From the NCBI RefSeq assembly GCF_000331245.1, contig NZ_ANFZ01000009.1:620001-684000 (forward strand): DNA of 64,000 bases, read 5' to 3'. The DNA is from Blastomonas sp. AAP53 (GTDB lineage Bacteria > Pseudomonadota > Alphaproteobacteria > Sphingomonadales > Sphingomonadaceae). Numbering within the stretch: position 1 is the first letter of the stretch; every line of letters starts with the position of its first letter. Positions 36,578 through 45,662 of the stretch are shown in pieces. The notes under the pieces were generated by a model. It was given only the letters and a program-made list of their open reading frames with translations. It did no database searches and was not told where the DNA came from. Position numbers and translations under genes: made by a program.

Positions 36578-36604
36578 GGAATAAACCGTATAGGTCGTTC
36601 GTCT
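36578..36604 (+). promoter_or_regulatory. ECF-type promoter of the subtilase operon
   Basis: GGAATAAA (36578-36585), 14 bases, CGTCT (36600-36604), followed by GGGGG at 36622-36626 and the GTG start at 36632. It is divergent to the sigma promoter with 15 bp between the two -35 boxes. Confidence 0.82.
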
Positions 36605-36631
36605 GGCTTATGATCGAATCTGGGGGATGCC

Positions 36632-38419
36632 GTGGCCAAGTTAACGCAATGCTGGCTTTTTTCGCTGCTGATGCTGGCCATTGCCGGAGCGCATATCGCG
36701 CCCGTGGATGGCGCAGTAGCCCAGTCGAATTCTGGCGACCCCGATGACGATGACGACGAGGATGGCGGCGGCGACGATGACGACGACGTTCCTGATCCAG
36801 ATGATCCGGAAGATCCAGGTGACGGCGGCGATCCCGATGAAGGTGGCGACCCTGGCGACGGCGGCGGTGGCGATGACGACGGTGGCGATGCTGCCGGGGA
36901 TGATGACGGGGGCATGGGGGACGACGACGGTGGTGATGGCGCCGGAGATGACGATGGCGGCGAATCCACCGGAGATGACGATGACGATGACGGTGGCGTT
37001 GGCGGGCAGGACGATGATGACTCTGCCGGTGGTTCCGATGACGATGACGATGACGACGGTCAGGCAGGATCAGCAGCCGGCGGCGATGACGACGATGATG
37101 ATGGCAGTGATGACGACAGTGCAGCCGGCAGCGGAGTAGCTGCGGCCGCTGGCGATGATGATGACGACGCTGGCGAAGATGACAACGATGATCGCGCCTC
37201 CTCCGGCAGCGCGACGCAGGATCGCGACGATAGTGATGACGATGATGATCGCGGCGAAGCGGCCAGCGGGCCTGAACTCAATGACCGCGACGATGACAGC
37301 GACGATCTCGGGCCGACCCAATATTTGGGCGGTGGCGAGGAAGCGGAAACCGAACGGATAGCAGCCGACCGGCGCGACGCCATCGACGTGGACCGCGACG
37401 GCTTCCGCTATCGCCGGAACGAGTTTGTGGCAGTGGACCTCGACGCCGCCGATGTTGCCAAGCTCAAGTCCAATGGCTTCCAGGTGATCGAGACGGCCAA
37501 TCTTGCCGCTGTCGGTGGTTCGGTCAGTCTCGTGCGCGGGCCCGCCACGATGAACGATGAAGCCGCTTCGGCCGCCATTGATCGGATCGCTGATCCGACG
37601 GCCCTTAGCTTCAACTATCTGTTCGATTCATCTTTTTCGCGGGTTTCCAAGGCCCCGAAACGCAAGCTGAATCCAGCGCCAGCCTGCGGCTGCCAGATCG
37701 GATTGATCGATACCGGCGTCGCAGCAACGTTGCCGGCCTTCAGGCACGTGAAGATTCAGCAGCGTGCGTTCAATGGACCGCAGGCTGCGCCCAAGGCCCA
37801 TGGAACGGCCGTAGCGCACATGTTTGCAGGAACTGGTCCAGCACCAGGCCGTAAAGCGACGACGATCTTTGTTGCCGACATCTTTGCTGGGCCGCGAGCC
37901 AGCTCAGGCTCGACCTTCGCTCTGGTCAAGGCCATCAACTGGATGGCGGAGCAAAAGGTTCCAGTGGTGAACATCAGCCTGGCGGGGCCATCGAGCGTCG
38001 TCGTAGGTAAGGCGGTTGAACGGCTATCCGCGAAGGGACAAATCATTGTCGCGGCCGTTGGTAACGACGGTCCAGCCGCGCCCCCGGTATTCCCCGCCGC
38101 CTATCCCAACGTTGTCGGAGTAACGGCCGTCGATAAGTCAGGCTCAATCTATCGCTATGCCAACCGCGGCAGCTATGTAGATTTTGCAGCCTATGGAGTC
38201 GATGTCACTTCGCTCGATGCAGGCGGCAATGTGATTGCAGCCACCGGAACATCATTTGCAGCCCCGCGAGTCGCCCGTGCACTCGCCAGGGGATTGCCGG
38301 TGGCGGATGGCACCAAGGCCGCTCAGGCGCTCAAGCTGCTGGAAAGCAAAACGCGAGATCTTGGGCGACCGGGCAAGGACCCTGCCTTTGGCCTTGGCAT
38401 TGTGGAGATAGACGAATGA
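36632..38419 (+). CDS. Exported S8 subtilisin-like protease with a long aspartate-rich tract
   Basis: 595 residues from the GTG at 36632. Signal peptide: about residues 1-30 (CWLFSLLMLAIAGAHIAPVDGAVA). Residues about 35-226 are an extremely acidic Gly/Asp low-complexity tract with runs of four to seven Asp. Residues 235-345 may act as a pro-domain, and the S8 domain spans about 350-595. Catalytic residues are D360 (LIDTG), H390 (AHGTAV), oxyanion N478 (VGNDG) and S541 (GTSFAAP), all intact. No C-terminal barrel or secretion repeat is present. The acidic tract may bind calcium, act as an inhibitory propeptide, or be a substrate of the neighbouring Asp hydroxylase (speculative). It is driven by an ECF-type promoter. 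Confidence 0.9.
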   Translation: MAKLTQCWLFSLLMLAIAGAHIAPVDGAVAQSNSGDPDDDDDEDGGGDDDDDVPDPDDPEDPGDGGDPDEGGDPGDGGGGDDDGGDAAGDDDGGMGDDDGGDGAGDDDGGESTGDDDDDDGGVGGQDDDDSAGGSDDDDDDDGQAGSAAGGDDDDDDGSDDDSAAGSGVAAAAGDDDDDAGEDDNDDRASSGSATQDRDDSDDDDDRGEAASGPELNDRDDDSDDLGPTQYLGGGEEAETERIAADRRDAIDVDRDGFRYRRNEFVAVDLDAADVAKLKSNGFQVIETANLAAVGGSVSLVRGPATMNDEAASAAIDRIADPTALSFNYLFDSSFSRVSKAPKRKLNPAPACGCQIGLIDTGVAATLPAFRHVKIQQRAFNGPQAAPKAHGTAVAHMFAGTGPAPGRKATTIFVADIFAGPRASSGSTFALVKAINWMAEQKVPVVNISLAGPSSVVVGKAVERLSAKGQIIVAAVGNDGPAAPPVFPAAYPNVVGVTAVDKSGSIYRYANRGSYVDFAAYGVDVTSLDAGGNVIAATGTSFAAPRVARALARGLPVADGTKAAQALKLLESKTRDLGRPGKDPAFGLGIVEIDE

Positions 38420-39057
38420 TCGGATCTGCCCTTATCGCTGCCGCGCTTGCCGCAGCCATGCCTACCATGCCGCTGCCACAGTATGAGGTAAACGATGCGT
38501 TCGTTTACACCGACGGACGGGTGGAACGCGTTCGCTCAGTCAAAGGCACCACGGTGGTCTGGAGCGGCCTAAACAACCAGCGCTACACGCGAAGTCGAAA
38601 TTTCATCGTGCCGGTGCTGAAGTGGCGCGCAGGCAGGGGATCTGGCGAACGCAGGATCGTTGGCAATCCCGACAAGCTTTGGCCGCTCGACGGATCAAAA
38701 AGGGCGAGGTTCCGCGCCATTGCAGAAACCAAACTCAAGGCTCAATCGCGGCCCAGGCGGGCGATGACCTTCTGGACTTGCGGCTCCGATGACGTTCGGC
38801 AGAGCACGGTTCCAGCTGGCACGTTTTCTGTCATTCCGGTTCGGTGTGAACGATATTCGGCAACGACGATGCGCTTGATTGAGCGGATCGAATGGGAGTT
38901 CGCACCCGAGCTTGGCCACTATGTGCAACGATCCGACACAGACTATCTGCGGGGCACAAAGCGCAATATCAGCCTTTATGCGGCGCTGCGCGGACCGGCC
39001 GCCGAGAAACGCAGGCTGGCGGCTTTGTCGAAGGCTGCGCGGCAGTCGAAGATTTGA
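38416..39057 (+). CDS. Exported hypothetical protein coupled to the subtilase
   Basis: 213 residues with a probable signal peptide (MIGSALIAAALAAAMPTMP). Its ATG overlaps the protease stop (ATGA at 38416-38419). One domain is visible, with VYTDGRVERVRSVKGTTVVW and two Cys residues (WTCGSDDV, VRCERYS) that could form a disulfide. The C-terminal tail is basic (KRNISLYAAL, EKRRLAALSKAARQSKI). I do not recognise the family. Translational coupling suggests a chaperone, inhibitor or substrate of the protease. Its basic tail could contact the acidic tract of the protease (inference). Confidence 0.7.
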   Translation: MIGSALIAAALAAAMPTMPLPQYEVNDAFVYTDGRVERVRSVKGTTVVWSGLNNQRYTRSRNFIVPVLKWRAGRGSGERRIVGNPDKLWPLDGSKRARFRAIAETKLKAQSRPRRAMTFWTCGSDDVRQSTVPAGTFSVIPVRCERYSATTMRLIERIEWEFAPELGHYVQRSDTDYLRGTKRNISLYAALRGPAAEKRRLAALSKAARQSKI

Positions 39058-39439
39058 ACTAAAAGGCTGGTATGCTTGACCTCCAATGACGTGGAAGGGC
39101 TAGGCTCTCGCCTGATGACGCCGCTCAGAACACGAGCCATTTGCAGCAGCTATTTGTGAGGGATTAGCCGGTCATCGTTCGTCTGCTAGTGGAGAAACCT
39201 GCCGCTTTCCACACTGCGAGGGAACGACCGGAAAGTCCCACGATCCGGCGTTCGTGGTTCGAGGCGGTAATCGACCACACCCGGTCGTTCCGATGTGGCC
39301 GCAGGAATGTCGGCCTACGCCGTAACCGGTCACTCGATCGTTTGACAGCTACCAAGTGGGGAGATTTGGTCGGCACCCTCGCCATCTATATGGTTCACCG
39401 ATTGTCCAGTGAGGGTGTGGCGGACGCGCCGTTCCAACC
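39058..39439. repeat. Intergenic gap with a nested inverted repeat
   Basis: No gene. GGAACGACCGG at 39221-39231 and CCGGTCGTTCC at 39281-39291 are perfect 11-bp inverted arms. Inside them are GTGGTTCGA and TCGACCAC. The right arm extended leftwards (39272-39290) recurs almost exactly at 29899-29918, so it is a dispersed intergenic repeat in this genome. It may also end transcription from the subtilase operon. Confidence 0.55.
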
Positions 39440-40255
39440 TCATGCGCAGACACGGACTTTGGGAGCCGAGGCCATATCGATCGGCAAGTCGAACCATTCT
39501 GAACTCAAATCAGCCGTTTCTGCATGGGCATGGGTCACGTCACCCACCAGCAGCAACGCGGGGTCCCTGTCACCGACCGCTGCCATCAGCAAAGCCAGGC
39601 TATCCAGGCGGCCATGGATAAGTCGCTCGTGGGGCGATGAGACGTTGACCGCGATCAGGATCGGTGTACTCGGCTTCAACCCGTTGACGATGAGCTGTTC
39701 TGCGATATGCGGTGCGGCGGCACGGCCCATATAAATCGCCAGTGTCTGCTCTCCGGCAATGGCTGACCACTCGATGTCATTTTGCCCATTTCCGCAGCCC
39801 TGCGCCGTGATGAAGGTCAGCGCCCTTGTGCTGCCGCGTCTGGTCAGTGAGAATACGCCCGAAGCTGCCGCTGCGCTGGCGGCGGTGATTCCGGGGCACA
39901 CCTGTACACGAATACCCTTGGCGTGCAGCGCATCGACCTCTTCGGTCATCCGCCCGAACACCGCAGGATCGCCACCCTTCAGGCGCACCACGCGGTGTCC
40001 GTTTTGCGCGGATTTCACCAGCAGGCTGTTGATCGCGCCCTGGGCCATCGAGTGCCGCCCTGCCCTTTTGCCCACAGGCACCTGCATCACATAGCTGGGA
40101 ATCAGATCGAGGATCGCCTGACTCACCAGTGCATCGTGGAACACGATTGAGGCCATGGCCAGCAACCGTTCGGCTTTGCGGGTCAGCAGATCGGGATCGC
40201 CCGGGCCTGCGCCCACCAGCCAGACATCGCCGGAGCCAAAACTGATGTCAGCCAT
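39440..40255 (-). CDS. cobA: Uroporphyrinogen-III C-methyltransferase (siroheme branch)
   Basis: 271 residues of the SUMT/CysG-C type: adds two methyl groups from SAM to uroporphyrinogen III to make precorrin-2, the siroheme precursor. VWLVGAGPGDPDLLTRKA is the N-terminal signature; VVRLKGGDPAVFGRMTEE and CPGITAASAAAA follow, both part of the SAM and substrate sites. It overlaps the end of nasA by eight bases and closes the nas operon, supplying cofactor for NirB. The N-terminal dehydrogenase/ferrochelatase half of CysG is absent, so those steps are encoded elsewhere. Confidence 0.94.
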   Translation of the reverse strand: MADISFGSGDVWLVGAGPGDPDLLTRKAERLLAMASIVFHDALVSQAILDLIPSYVMQVPVGKRAGRHSMAQGAINSLLVKSAQNGHRVVRLKGGDPAVFGRMTEEVDALHAKGIRVQVCPGITAASAAAASGVFSLTRRGSTRALTFITAQGCGNGQNDIEWSAIAGEQTLAIYMGRAAAPHIAEQLIVNGLKPSTPILIAVNVSSPHERLIHGRLDSLALLMAAVGDRDPALLLVGDVTHAHAETADLSSEWFDLPIDMASAPKVRVCA

Positions 40256-42851
40256 GGGCTGCCTCCTTATGTTGCATGATCAAACGCTGGATTGCGGGTT
40301 TGCATGAGCCGCAGTTGGTGCCTGCAGACAGCGCTGCCCCGACCGCCTCGGTCGTCATCAACTGCTGGTTGGCGATGGCCTTGGTCAGCGTGATCGTGCC
40401 AATGTCGAAGCAGCTGCACACAATTGCGCCGCGATCCGGCGCGGGTGTGGCGGAGCGCCCGGCGAGCAGTTCGGTCGCGCTGGCTTCAGAGCCTCCAAGC
40501 TGGGCAATCAACCATTCGCGCCTGGGAAGCCGCTTCTGCGGTCCGATATACAGAGCTGCCACGACCATGCCGTCGCGCAGGATGGCAAACCGGTGCTGGC
40601 CGTGCGCGCTGTCATGGCTTTCGATGCGCTCACCGCGCGGAAGAACCCGCTTGGCGAACGTCAGCGGATCGCCATCGCCTGCCAGCTCGACCAGCCACCC
40701 GGCCTTGGTTCGTATTTTGGTGGCATAGCTGGCTGGCAGTGTATCAGGCAGCACCGACGCGATCAGGAACCCGTGCCAATCGGCGGCGAATGGAATAATG
40801 CGTGCCGGTGCGTTTTTGAAGCCGGGCTGGCCCGAATGCGGATCGGTGAGCGCACGCGCAAGCGCCCCGGTGCGTCCGCCGGTGGACTGTTGATCGGTCC
40901 AGTGGATGGGGACGAACAGCTCGCCGCGTCGCTGGCCCTCGCTGATGCTGACCCGGTAGATGCTGCTGCCTTGCGGTGTCGCCACCAAAGCGAGGCCGCC
41001 ATCGGACAAACCCTGCGCCAGCGCATCTTCCGCGTGGATTTCGACCAGCGGTTCCTGCCGGTGCTGGCCAAGCCGCGCGCTCAGGCCGGTGCGGGTCATG
41101 GTATGCCACTGGTCGCGGTAGCGCCCGGTGTTGAGCGTCAAAGGCCAGTCCTTGAGCGGTTCGCCAAGCTCCCTCTGCGCAACCGGCACCAAGCGCGCCT
41201 TGCCGTCGGGTGTCGAGAAGCGCCCATCGGCGAAGGCATCGCCGCCCCAACGCCAGGGTTGCATGGCGTCATAGCCGGGGTTGGAGATCGCGGCATGGCA
41301 GCCGATGTCGAACAGCCTGCTACCGCCATTCTGGTAGGTCGATAGCCGCGCGTGCTCGCGGTAGATGTCGGCAGGCCGGTCATAGGCAAAGGCTTCGCGC
41401 CAGCCCATCGCGCGCGCGACCTCCTTGATGATCCACCAGTCTGGCCGTGCCTCGCCCGCAGGAGGCAGGAACGCGCGCTGGCGGCTGATCACCCGTTCAG
41501 AGTTGGTGACCGTGCCATCCTTCTCGCCCCATCCGGTCGCGGGCAGCTTCACATGCGCAAAAGCGCTGGTGTCCGTATCGGCGATGCAATCGGAGACGAC
41601 CACGAACGGGCATGCTGCCAATGCTTCGCGCACGCTTCCTGCATCGGGGAGCGATACAGCTGGGTTGGTGGCCATCACCCACAGCGCCTTGATGCGGCCC
41701 TCACCTATCGAACGGAACAGATCGACCGCTTTCAGGCCAGGTTTTGCCGCTATCGCTGGCGAGGCCCAGAAGCGGCGGAGGCGGTCGCGATTCTCAGGCG
41801 CAAAGTCCATGTGCGCCGCCAGCGTCGTCGCCAGTCCTCCGACCTCGCGCCCGCCCATCGCATTGGGCTGGCCGGTGATCGAAAACGGCGCCGCGCCCGG
41901 CTTGCCGATGCGGCCTGTCGCCAGATGCAGGTTCAGGATAGCGTTGACCTGATCGGTGCCGCGGATCGACTGGTTGATGCCCTGGCTGAACATCGTGACG
42001 GTGCGGGGGTGCGCGGCGAACAGGTCGAAGAACGCCTGCACATCTGCCGGGGCAAGATCGCAAGCGCGCGCGACCGACCAAAGGTCGTGGTCATGCTCAA
42101 GGCTTTCCCAGAAGCCTTCGGGCACAAAAACACTTCGATCGATGTAATCGCGATCAAGCAAGCCCTCGCGCATCGCAAATGCCAACAGTCCGTTCATAAG
42201 CGCAACATCGCTGCCGGGGCGCAACGCCAGGTGCAGATCGGCATCCGCGCAGGTTTCTGTGCGGCGCGGATCGATGACCACCAGCTTGGTGCCGCGTGCC
42301 GCCCGCGCTGCCATGATCCGCTGATAGACCACCGGATGGCACCAGGCGGTGTTCGATCCGACCAGCACGATCAGGTCCGCAGCGTCCAGATCGTCATAGC
42401 TGGCAGGCACGACATCTTCACCAAAGGCGCGCATGTGCCCGGCGACCGCGCTCGACATGCACAGCCGCGAATTGGTGTCGATATTGGCCGATCCGATAAA
42501 GCCCTTCATCAGCTTGTTGGCGACGTAATAGTCCTCGGTCAGAAGCTGGCCTGATACATAGAATGCGACGCTATCCGGGCCGTATTGCTCGATCGTGCGG
42601 CGGAACTGGCGCGCCACATGCGCTATGGCCTTGTCCCAGCTCGCGCGTTTCCCACCGATCTCCGGGTGGAGCAGACGGCCTTCGTAACTGAGCGTCTCGC
42701 CCAGATGGGTGCCTTTGGAGCACAGCCGTCCGGCGTTTGCGGGATGTTCTGGATCACCCACAATCGCTGCGCTCTGGCCATCGGCAGCAGGCGTGGCGAT
42801 GACGCCGCAACCGACGCCGCAATAGGCACAGGTTGTGCGCGTTGCGTTCAC
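40248..42851 (-). CDS. nasA: Assimilatory nitrate reductase catalytic subunit with fused BFD-like domain
   Basis: 867 residues, cytoplasmic, no Tat signal. It reduces nitrate to nitrite with a Mo-bis-MGD cofactor. The N-terminal [4Fe-4S] site is C8, C11, C15 and C44 (CAYCGVGCG, LCSKG). Molybdopterin motifs include LVGSNTAWCHPV, FSQGINQSIRGTD and WVMATNPAVSLPD, and a dinucleotide-binding domain follows (LTLNTGRYRDQWHTMTR). The C-terminus has a BFD-like [2Fe-2S] domain (CSCFDIG, GTNCGSCKPAI), typical of NADH-linked assimilatory enzymes and likely the electron entry. It overlaps nirD by four bases. Confidence 0.95.
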   Translation of the reverse strand: MNATRTTCAYCGVGCGVIATPAADGQSAAIVGDPEHPANAGRLCSKGTHLGETLSYEGRLLHPEIGGKRASWDKAIAHVARQFRRTIEQYGPDSVAFYVSGQLLTEDYYVANKLMKGFIGSANIDTNSRLCMSSAVAGHMRAFGEDVVPASYDDLDAADLIVLVGSNTAWCHPVVYQRIMAARAARGTKLVVIDPRRTETCADADLHLALRPGSDVALMNGLLAFAMREGLLDRDYIDRSVFVPEGFWESLEHDHDLWSVARACDLAPADVQAFFDLFAAHPRTVTMFSQGINQSIRGTDQVNAILNLHLATGRIGKPGAAPFSITGQPNAMGGREVGGLATTLAAHMDFAPENRDRLRRFWASPAIAAKPGLKAVDLFRSIGEGRIKALWVMATNPAVSLPDAGSVREALAACPFVVVSDCIADTDTSAFAHVKLPATGWGEKDGTVTNSERVISRQRAFLPPAGEARPDWWIIKEVARAMGWREAFAYDRPADIYREHARLSTYQNGGSRLFDIGCHAAISNPGYDAMQPWRWGGDAFADGRFSTPDGKARLVPVAQRELGEPLKDWPLTLNTGRYRDQWHTMTRTGLSARLGQHRQEPLVEIHAEDALAQGLSDGGLALVATPQGSSIYRVSISEGQRRGELFVPIHWTDQQSTGGRTGALARALTDPHSGQPGFKNAPARIIPFAADWHGFLIASVLPDTLPASYATKIRTKAGWLVELAGDGDPLTFAKRVLPRGERIESHDSAHGQHRFAILRDGMVVAALYIGPQKRLPRREWLIAQLGGSEASATELLAGRSATPAPDRGAIVCSCFDIGTITLTKAIANQQLMTTEAVGAALSAGTNCGSCKPAIQRLIMQHKEAAHG

Positions 42852-43186
42852 GCCGCCAACCGCAGCGCAGCGGCCCGCTCGATCATGATACGCCCGCTGT
42901 GAACCTCCACCGGGATCGTTGGCGTGCAGCCTTTGTCTGTTCCCTGCGCCTCACCAGTGACCAGACTGATCACCCAGCTGTGCAGCGGACACGTCACGCT
43001 GTCGCCATGGACAATGCCCTGGCTCAGCGGGCCGTTTTTGTGCGGACAGCGGTTGATCAGCGCGTAGATCTGGCCAGAGCCGGTGCGGAAGACCGCAATT
43101 TCCTCGCCGCCCGCCACCTTGATGGCGCGCGAACCGCGCAATGGCACCTCTTCTACTGCGCCAACATCAATCCATTGCGGCATCAT
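42848..43186 (-). CDS. nirD: Nitrite reductase small subunit (Rieske-type)
   Basis: 112 residues from the ATG at 43186, which overlaps the nirB stop. The Rieske [2Fe-2S] ligands are in CPHKNGP (C-x-H) and CPLHSW (C-x2-H), with the spacing seen in NirD. NirD assists NADH-dependent nitrite reduction by NirB. A longer frame to 43276 is rejected because it would run back into nirB. It lies between nirB and nasA in a tightly overlapped operon. Confidence 0.94.
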   Translation of the reverse strand: MMPQWIDVGAVEEVPLRGSRAIKVAGGEEIAVFRTGSGQIYALINRCPHKNGPLSQGIVHGDSVTCPLHSWVISLVTGEAQGTDKGCTPTIPVEVHSGRIMIERAAALRLAA

Positions 43187-45648
43187 GGTGCAACCCCTTC
43201 CAATTGTGTGATGGGTCGGAACTCGGCCATCGGACGGTGCAGGTTGCGGTCCTGACCGGCGGCACGCTCTGCCCATGGATCGTCTTGGCTGAACGATTGG
43301 GCCACCCAGAAGCGCGCGGCCAGCGCATCGCGCCCAGCGATGTCATCGATCAGCAGCGCGCGCAGCCAGTCCATCCCCATCCGCTCGATCCACGGCGCGG
43401 TGCGCTCCAGATAGCGGGCATGTTCGCGGTAGAGCTGGACGAAAGCGGCGGCCATGTGGATCGCCTCGTCCTCGGTCGCCACCTTGCAGAGCAGATCGGT
43501 GCCGCGCAGGTGGATACCGCCATTGCCGCCCACATGCAGTTCATAACCGCTGTCGACGCAGATCACGCCGAAGTCCTTGATCGTCGCCTCGGCGCAATTG
43601 CGCGGGCAGCCGCTGACCGCCATCTTGAACTTGTGCGGCATCCAGCTGCCCCAGAACTTGCGTTCCAGCTTGACGCCCAACCCGGTGGAATCCTGCGTGC
43701 CGAAACGGCACCACTCGCTGCCGACGCATGTTTTCACGGTGCGCAGCGCCTTGCCATAGGCATGGCCGGAGACCATTCCCGCGGCGTTGAGATCTGCCCA
43801 GACGGCGGGCAGATCCTCCTTCTTGATGCCGAAAATGTCGAGCCGTTGTCCGCCGGTCACCTTGACCATCGGCGCGTCGTATTTCTCAACGACATCGGCA
43901 ATGGCGCGCAACTCTTTCGGGTTGGTGAGCCCGCCCCACATGCGAGGCACCACCGAATAGGTACCGTCCTTCTGGATATTGGCGTGCATCCGTTCGTTGA
44001 CGAAGCGGCTCTGCTGGTCGTCGACATATTCGCCGGGCCACGCACACAGCAGGTAATAATTGAGTGCCGGGCGGCAGGACGCGCAGCCATCGGGCGTGGA
44101 CCAATGCAGTTCCTGCATCACCTGCGGGATGTGGCGAAAGCCACGCTCGACGATCAGCGCGCGCACTTCGTCATGGGTGAAGGTGGTGCATTTGCACATC
44201 GGCTTGGCGGTACGTTCGCCCGCGTATTCGTCACCCAGGCTGATTGCGAGCAGCGTCTCGACCAGCCCGGTGCAAGATCCGCAACTCGCCGATGCCTTGC
44301 AGGTGGCGCGCACGGCATCAAGCGTGCCTGCACCGTCTGCTATGCATGCTGCGACCTGACCCTTGCTGACGCCGTTGCAGCCGCACACTTCCGCATCATC
44401 GGGAAGCGCCGCAACGGCGGCCTTAGGGTCCGCTTGCCCCCCTCCAGAGGCAAAGGCTTGGCCAAAAATCAGCGCATCGCGGATCTCGGTTACGTCTTCG
44501 GATCGCTTGAGCAGATCGAAATACCAGTTGCCGTCGGCGGTATCGCCATAGAGCACCGCGCCTACCAAGCGGTCGTCTTTCACGACCACACGCTTGTAGA
44601 CCCCGCGCGCGGCATCGCGCAGCACGATGTCTTCCGCGCCATCGCCGCCGGCAAAATCGCCGGCAGAAAACACGTCGATGCCGGAGACCTTGAGCTTGGT
44701 CGCGGTGACCGATCCTTCGTAGCTGCTGCGCTTGCCGGTCAGCCCATCGGCGAGCGCACGGCACATCTCCCAGATCGGTGCGACCAGGCCGTAGACCTGT
44801 CCGCGATGCTCGACGCATTCGCCGACCGCGAGGATTGCCGGGTCGCTGGTCACCATCTGGTCATCGACCAATATCGCGCGATGAACGGCGAGCCCTGCCT
44901 CTTTTGCAAGCCTCACATTCGGACGGATGCCCGCCGCCATCACTACCAGGCTGGCCGGAATGGTGCGCCCGTCGGTCAGACGCACGCCCTCGACCTTGCC
45001 CTCTCCAAAGATTTCCGCTGTGTTCGCGCCTGTCAGGATGGTCTGACCGCGACCCTCCAACGCCGCTTGCAGCAGCCAGCCCGCCGCTTCGTCCAGCTGA
45101 CGCTCCATCAGCGTATCCATCAGGTGAATGACGGTGACCTGCATGCCCCGCAAGGCAAGCCCATGAGCTGCCTCCAGGCCAAGCAGGCCACCGCCGATCA
45201 CCACGGCATCCCCCCCCAGGGCGGCCGTGTGAACCATCATGTCGACGTCCGCCATGTCGCGGAACGAGACGACGCCGGGCAGATCCTTGCCCGGCACGGG
45301 AATGATAAACGGATCCGATCCGGTGGCGATCAGCAGCCGGTCATATTGCGCGACCCGGCCCGATTGCGCGGTGACCGTCTGCGTGTCGCGGTCGATCGCG
45401 ATGACGGGGTCGCTGACCACCAGATCGATGCCATGGTCGGCATACCAGCTGCGGTCGTTGATCACGATCTCGTCGAAGGTCTTCTCGCCTGCCAGCAGCG
45501 GCGAGAGCATGATACGGTTGTAGTTCACATGCGGCTCGGCACCGAAAATGGTGATGCGGAAACGGTGCGGATCGCGCGCCAGCACCTCTTCCACCGCGCG
45601 GCAACCGGCCATGCCGTTGCCGATAACGACCAGATGTTCGCGGTCCAT
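43183..45648 (-). CDS. nirB: NADH-dependent nitrite reductase large subunit
   Basis: 821 residues from the ATG at 45648. It reduces nitrite to ammonium with six electrons from NADH. The FAD motif is LVVIGNGMAGCRAVEE and the NADH motif VVIGGGLLGLEAAHGL. The BFD-type [2Fe-2S] domain is CGCNGVSKG with CKASASCGSCTGL, and a second Cys set is CKCTTFTHDE with CASCRPALNYY. The siroheme-[4Fe-4S] half carries TCVGSEWCRFGTQDS and SGCPRNCAEA. A GGAGAG ribosome site precedes the ATG. The length and order of domains match enterobacterial NirB. Confidence 0.95.
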   Translation of the reverse strand: MDREHLVVIGNGMAGCRAVEEVLARDPHRFRITIFGAEPHVNYNRIMLSPLLAGEKTFDEIVINDRSWYADHGIDLVVSDPVIAIDRDTQTVTAQSGRVAQYDRLLIATGSDPFIIPVPGKDLPGVVSFRDMADVDMMVHTAALGGDAVVIGGGLLGLEAAHGLALRGMQVTVIHLMDTLMERQLDEAAGWLLQAALEGRGQTILTGANTAEIFGEGKVEGVRLTDGRTIPASLVVMAAGIRPNVRLAKEAGLAVHRAILVDDQMVTSDPAILAVGECVEHRGQVYGLVAPIWEMCRALADGLTGKRSSYEGSVTATKLKVSGIDVFSAGDFAGGDGAEDIVLRDAARGVYKRVVVKDDRLVGAVLYGDTADGNWYFDLLKRSEDVTEIRDALIFGQAFASGGGQADPKAAVAALPDDAEVCGCNGVSKGQVAACIADGAGTLDAVRATCKASASCGSCTGLVETLLAISLGDEYAGERTAKPMCKCTTFTHDEVRALIVERGFRHIPQVMQELHWSTPDGCASCRPALNYYLLCAWPGEYVDDQQSRFVNERMHANIQKDGTYSVVPRMWGGLTNPKELRAIADVVEKYDAPMVKVTGGQRLDIFGIKKEDLPAVWADLNAAGMVSGHAYGKALRTVKTCVGSEWCRFGTQDSTGLGVKLERKFWGSWMPHKFKMAVSGCPRNCAEATIKDFGVICVDSGYELHVGGNGGIHLRGTDLLCKVATEDEAIHMAAAFVQLYREHARYLERTAPWIERMGMDWLRALLIDDIAGRDALAARFWVAQSFSQDDPWAERAAGQDRNLHRPMAEFRPITQLEGVAP

Positions 45649-45662
45649 GCGTGTCTCTCCTG

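Noticed and set aside
36744-37383. Met/Thr-rich and Ser-rich frames in the acidic tract
   Set aside because: Out-of-frame translations of the GAC/GAT repeat; low complexity only.
40789-40815. Second GGAATAAT candidate
   Set aside because: Inside nasA, no CGTC at the required spacing.
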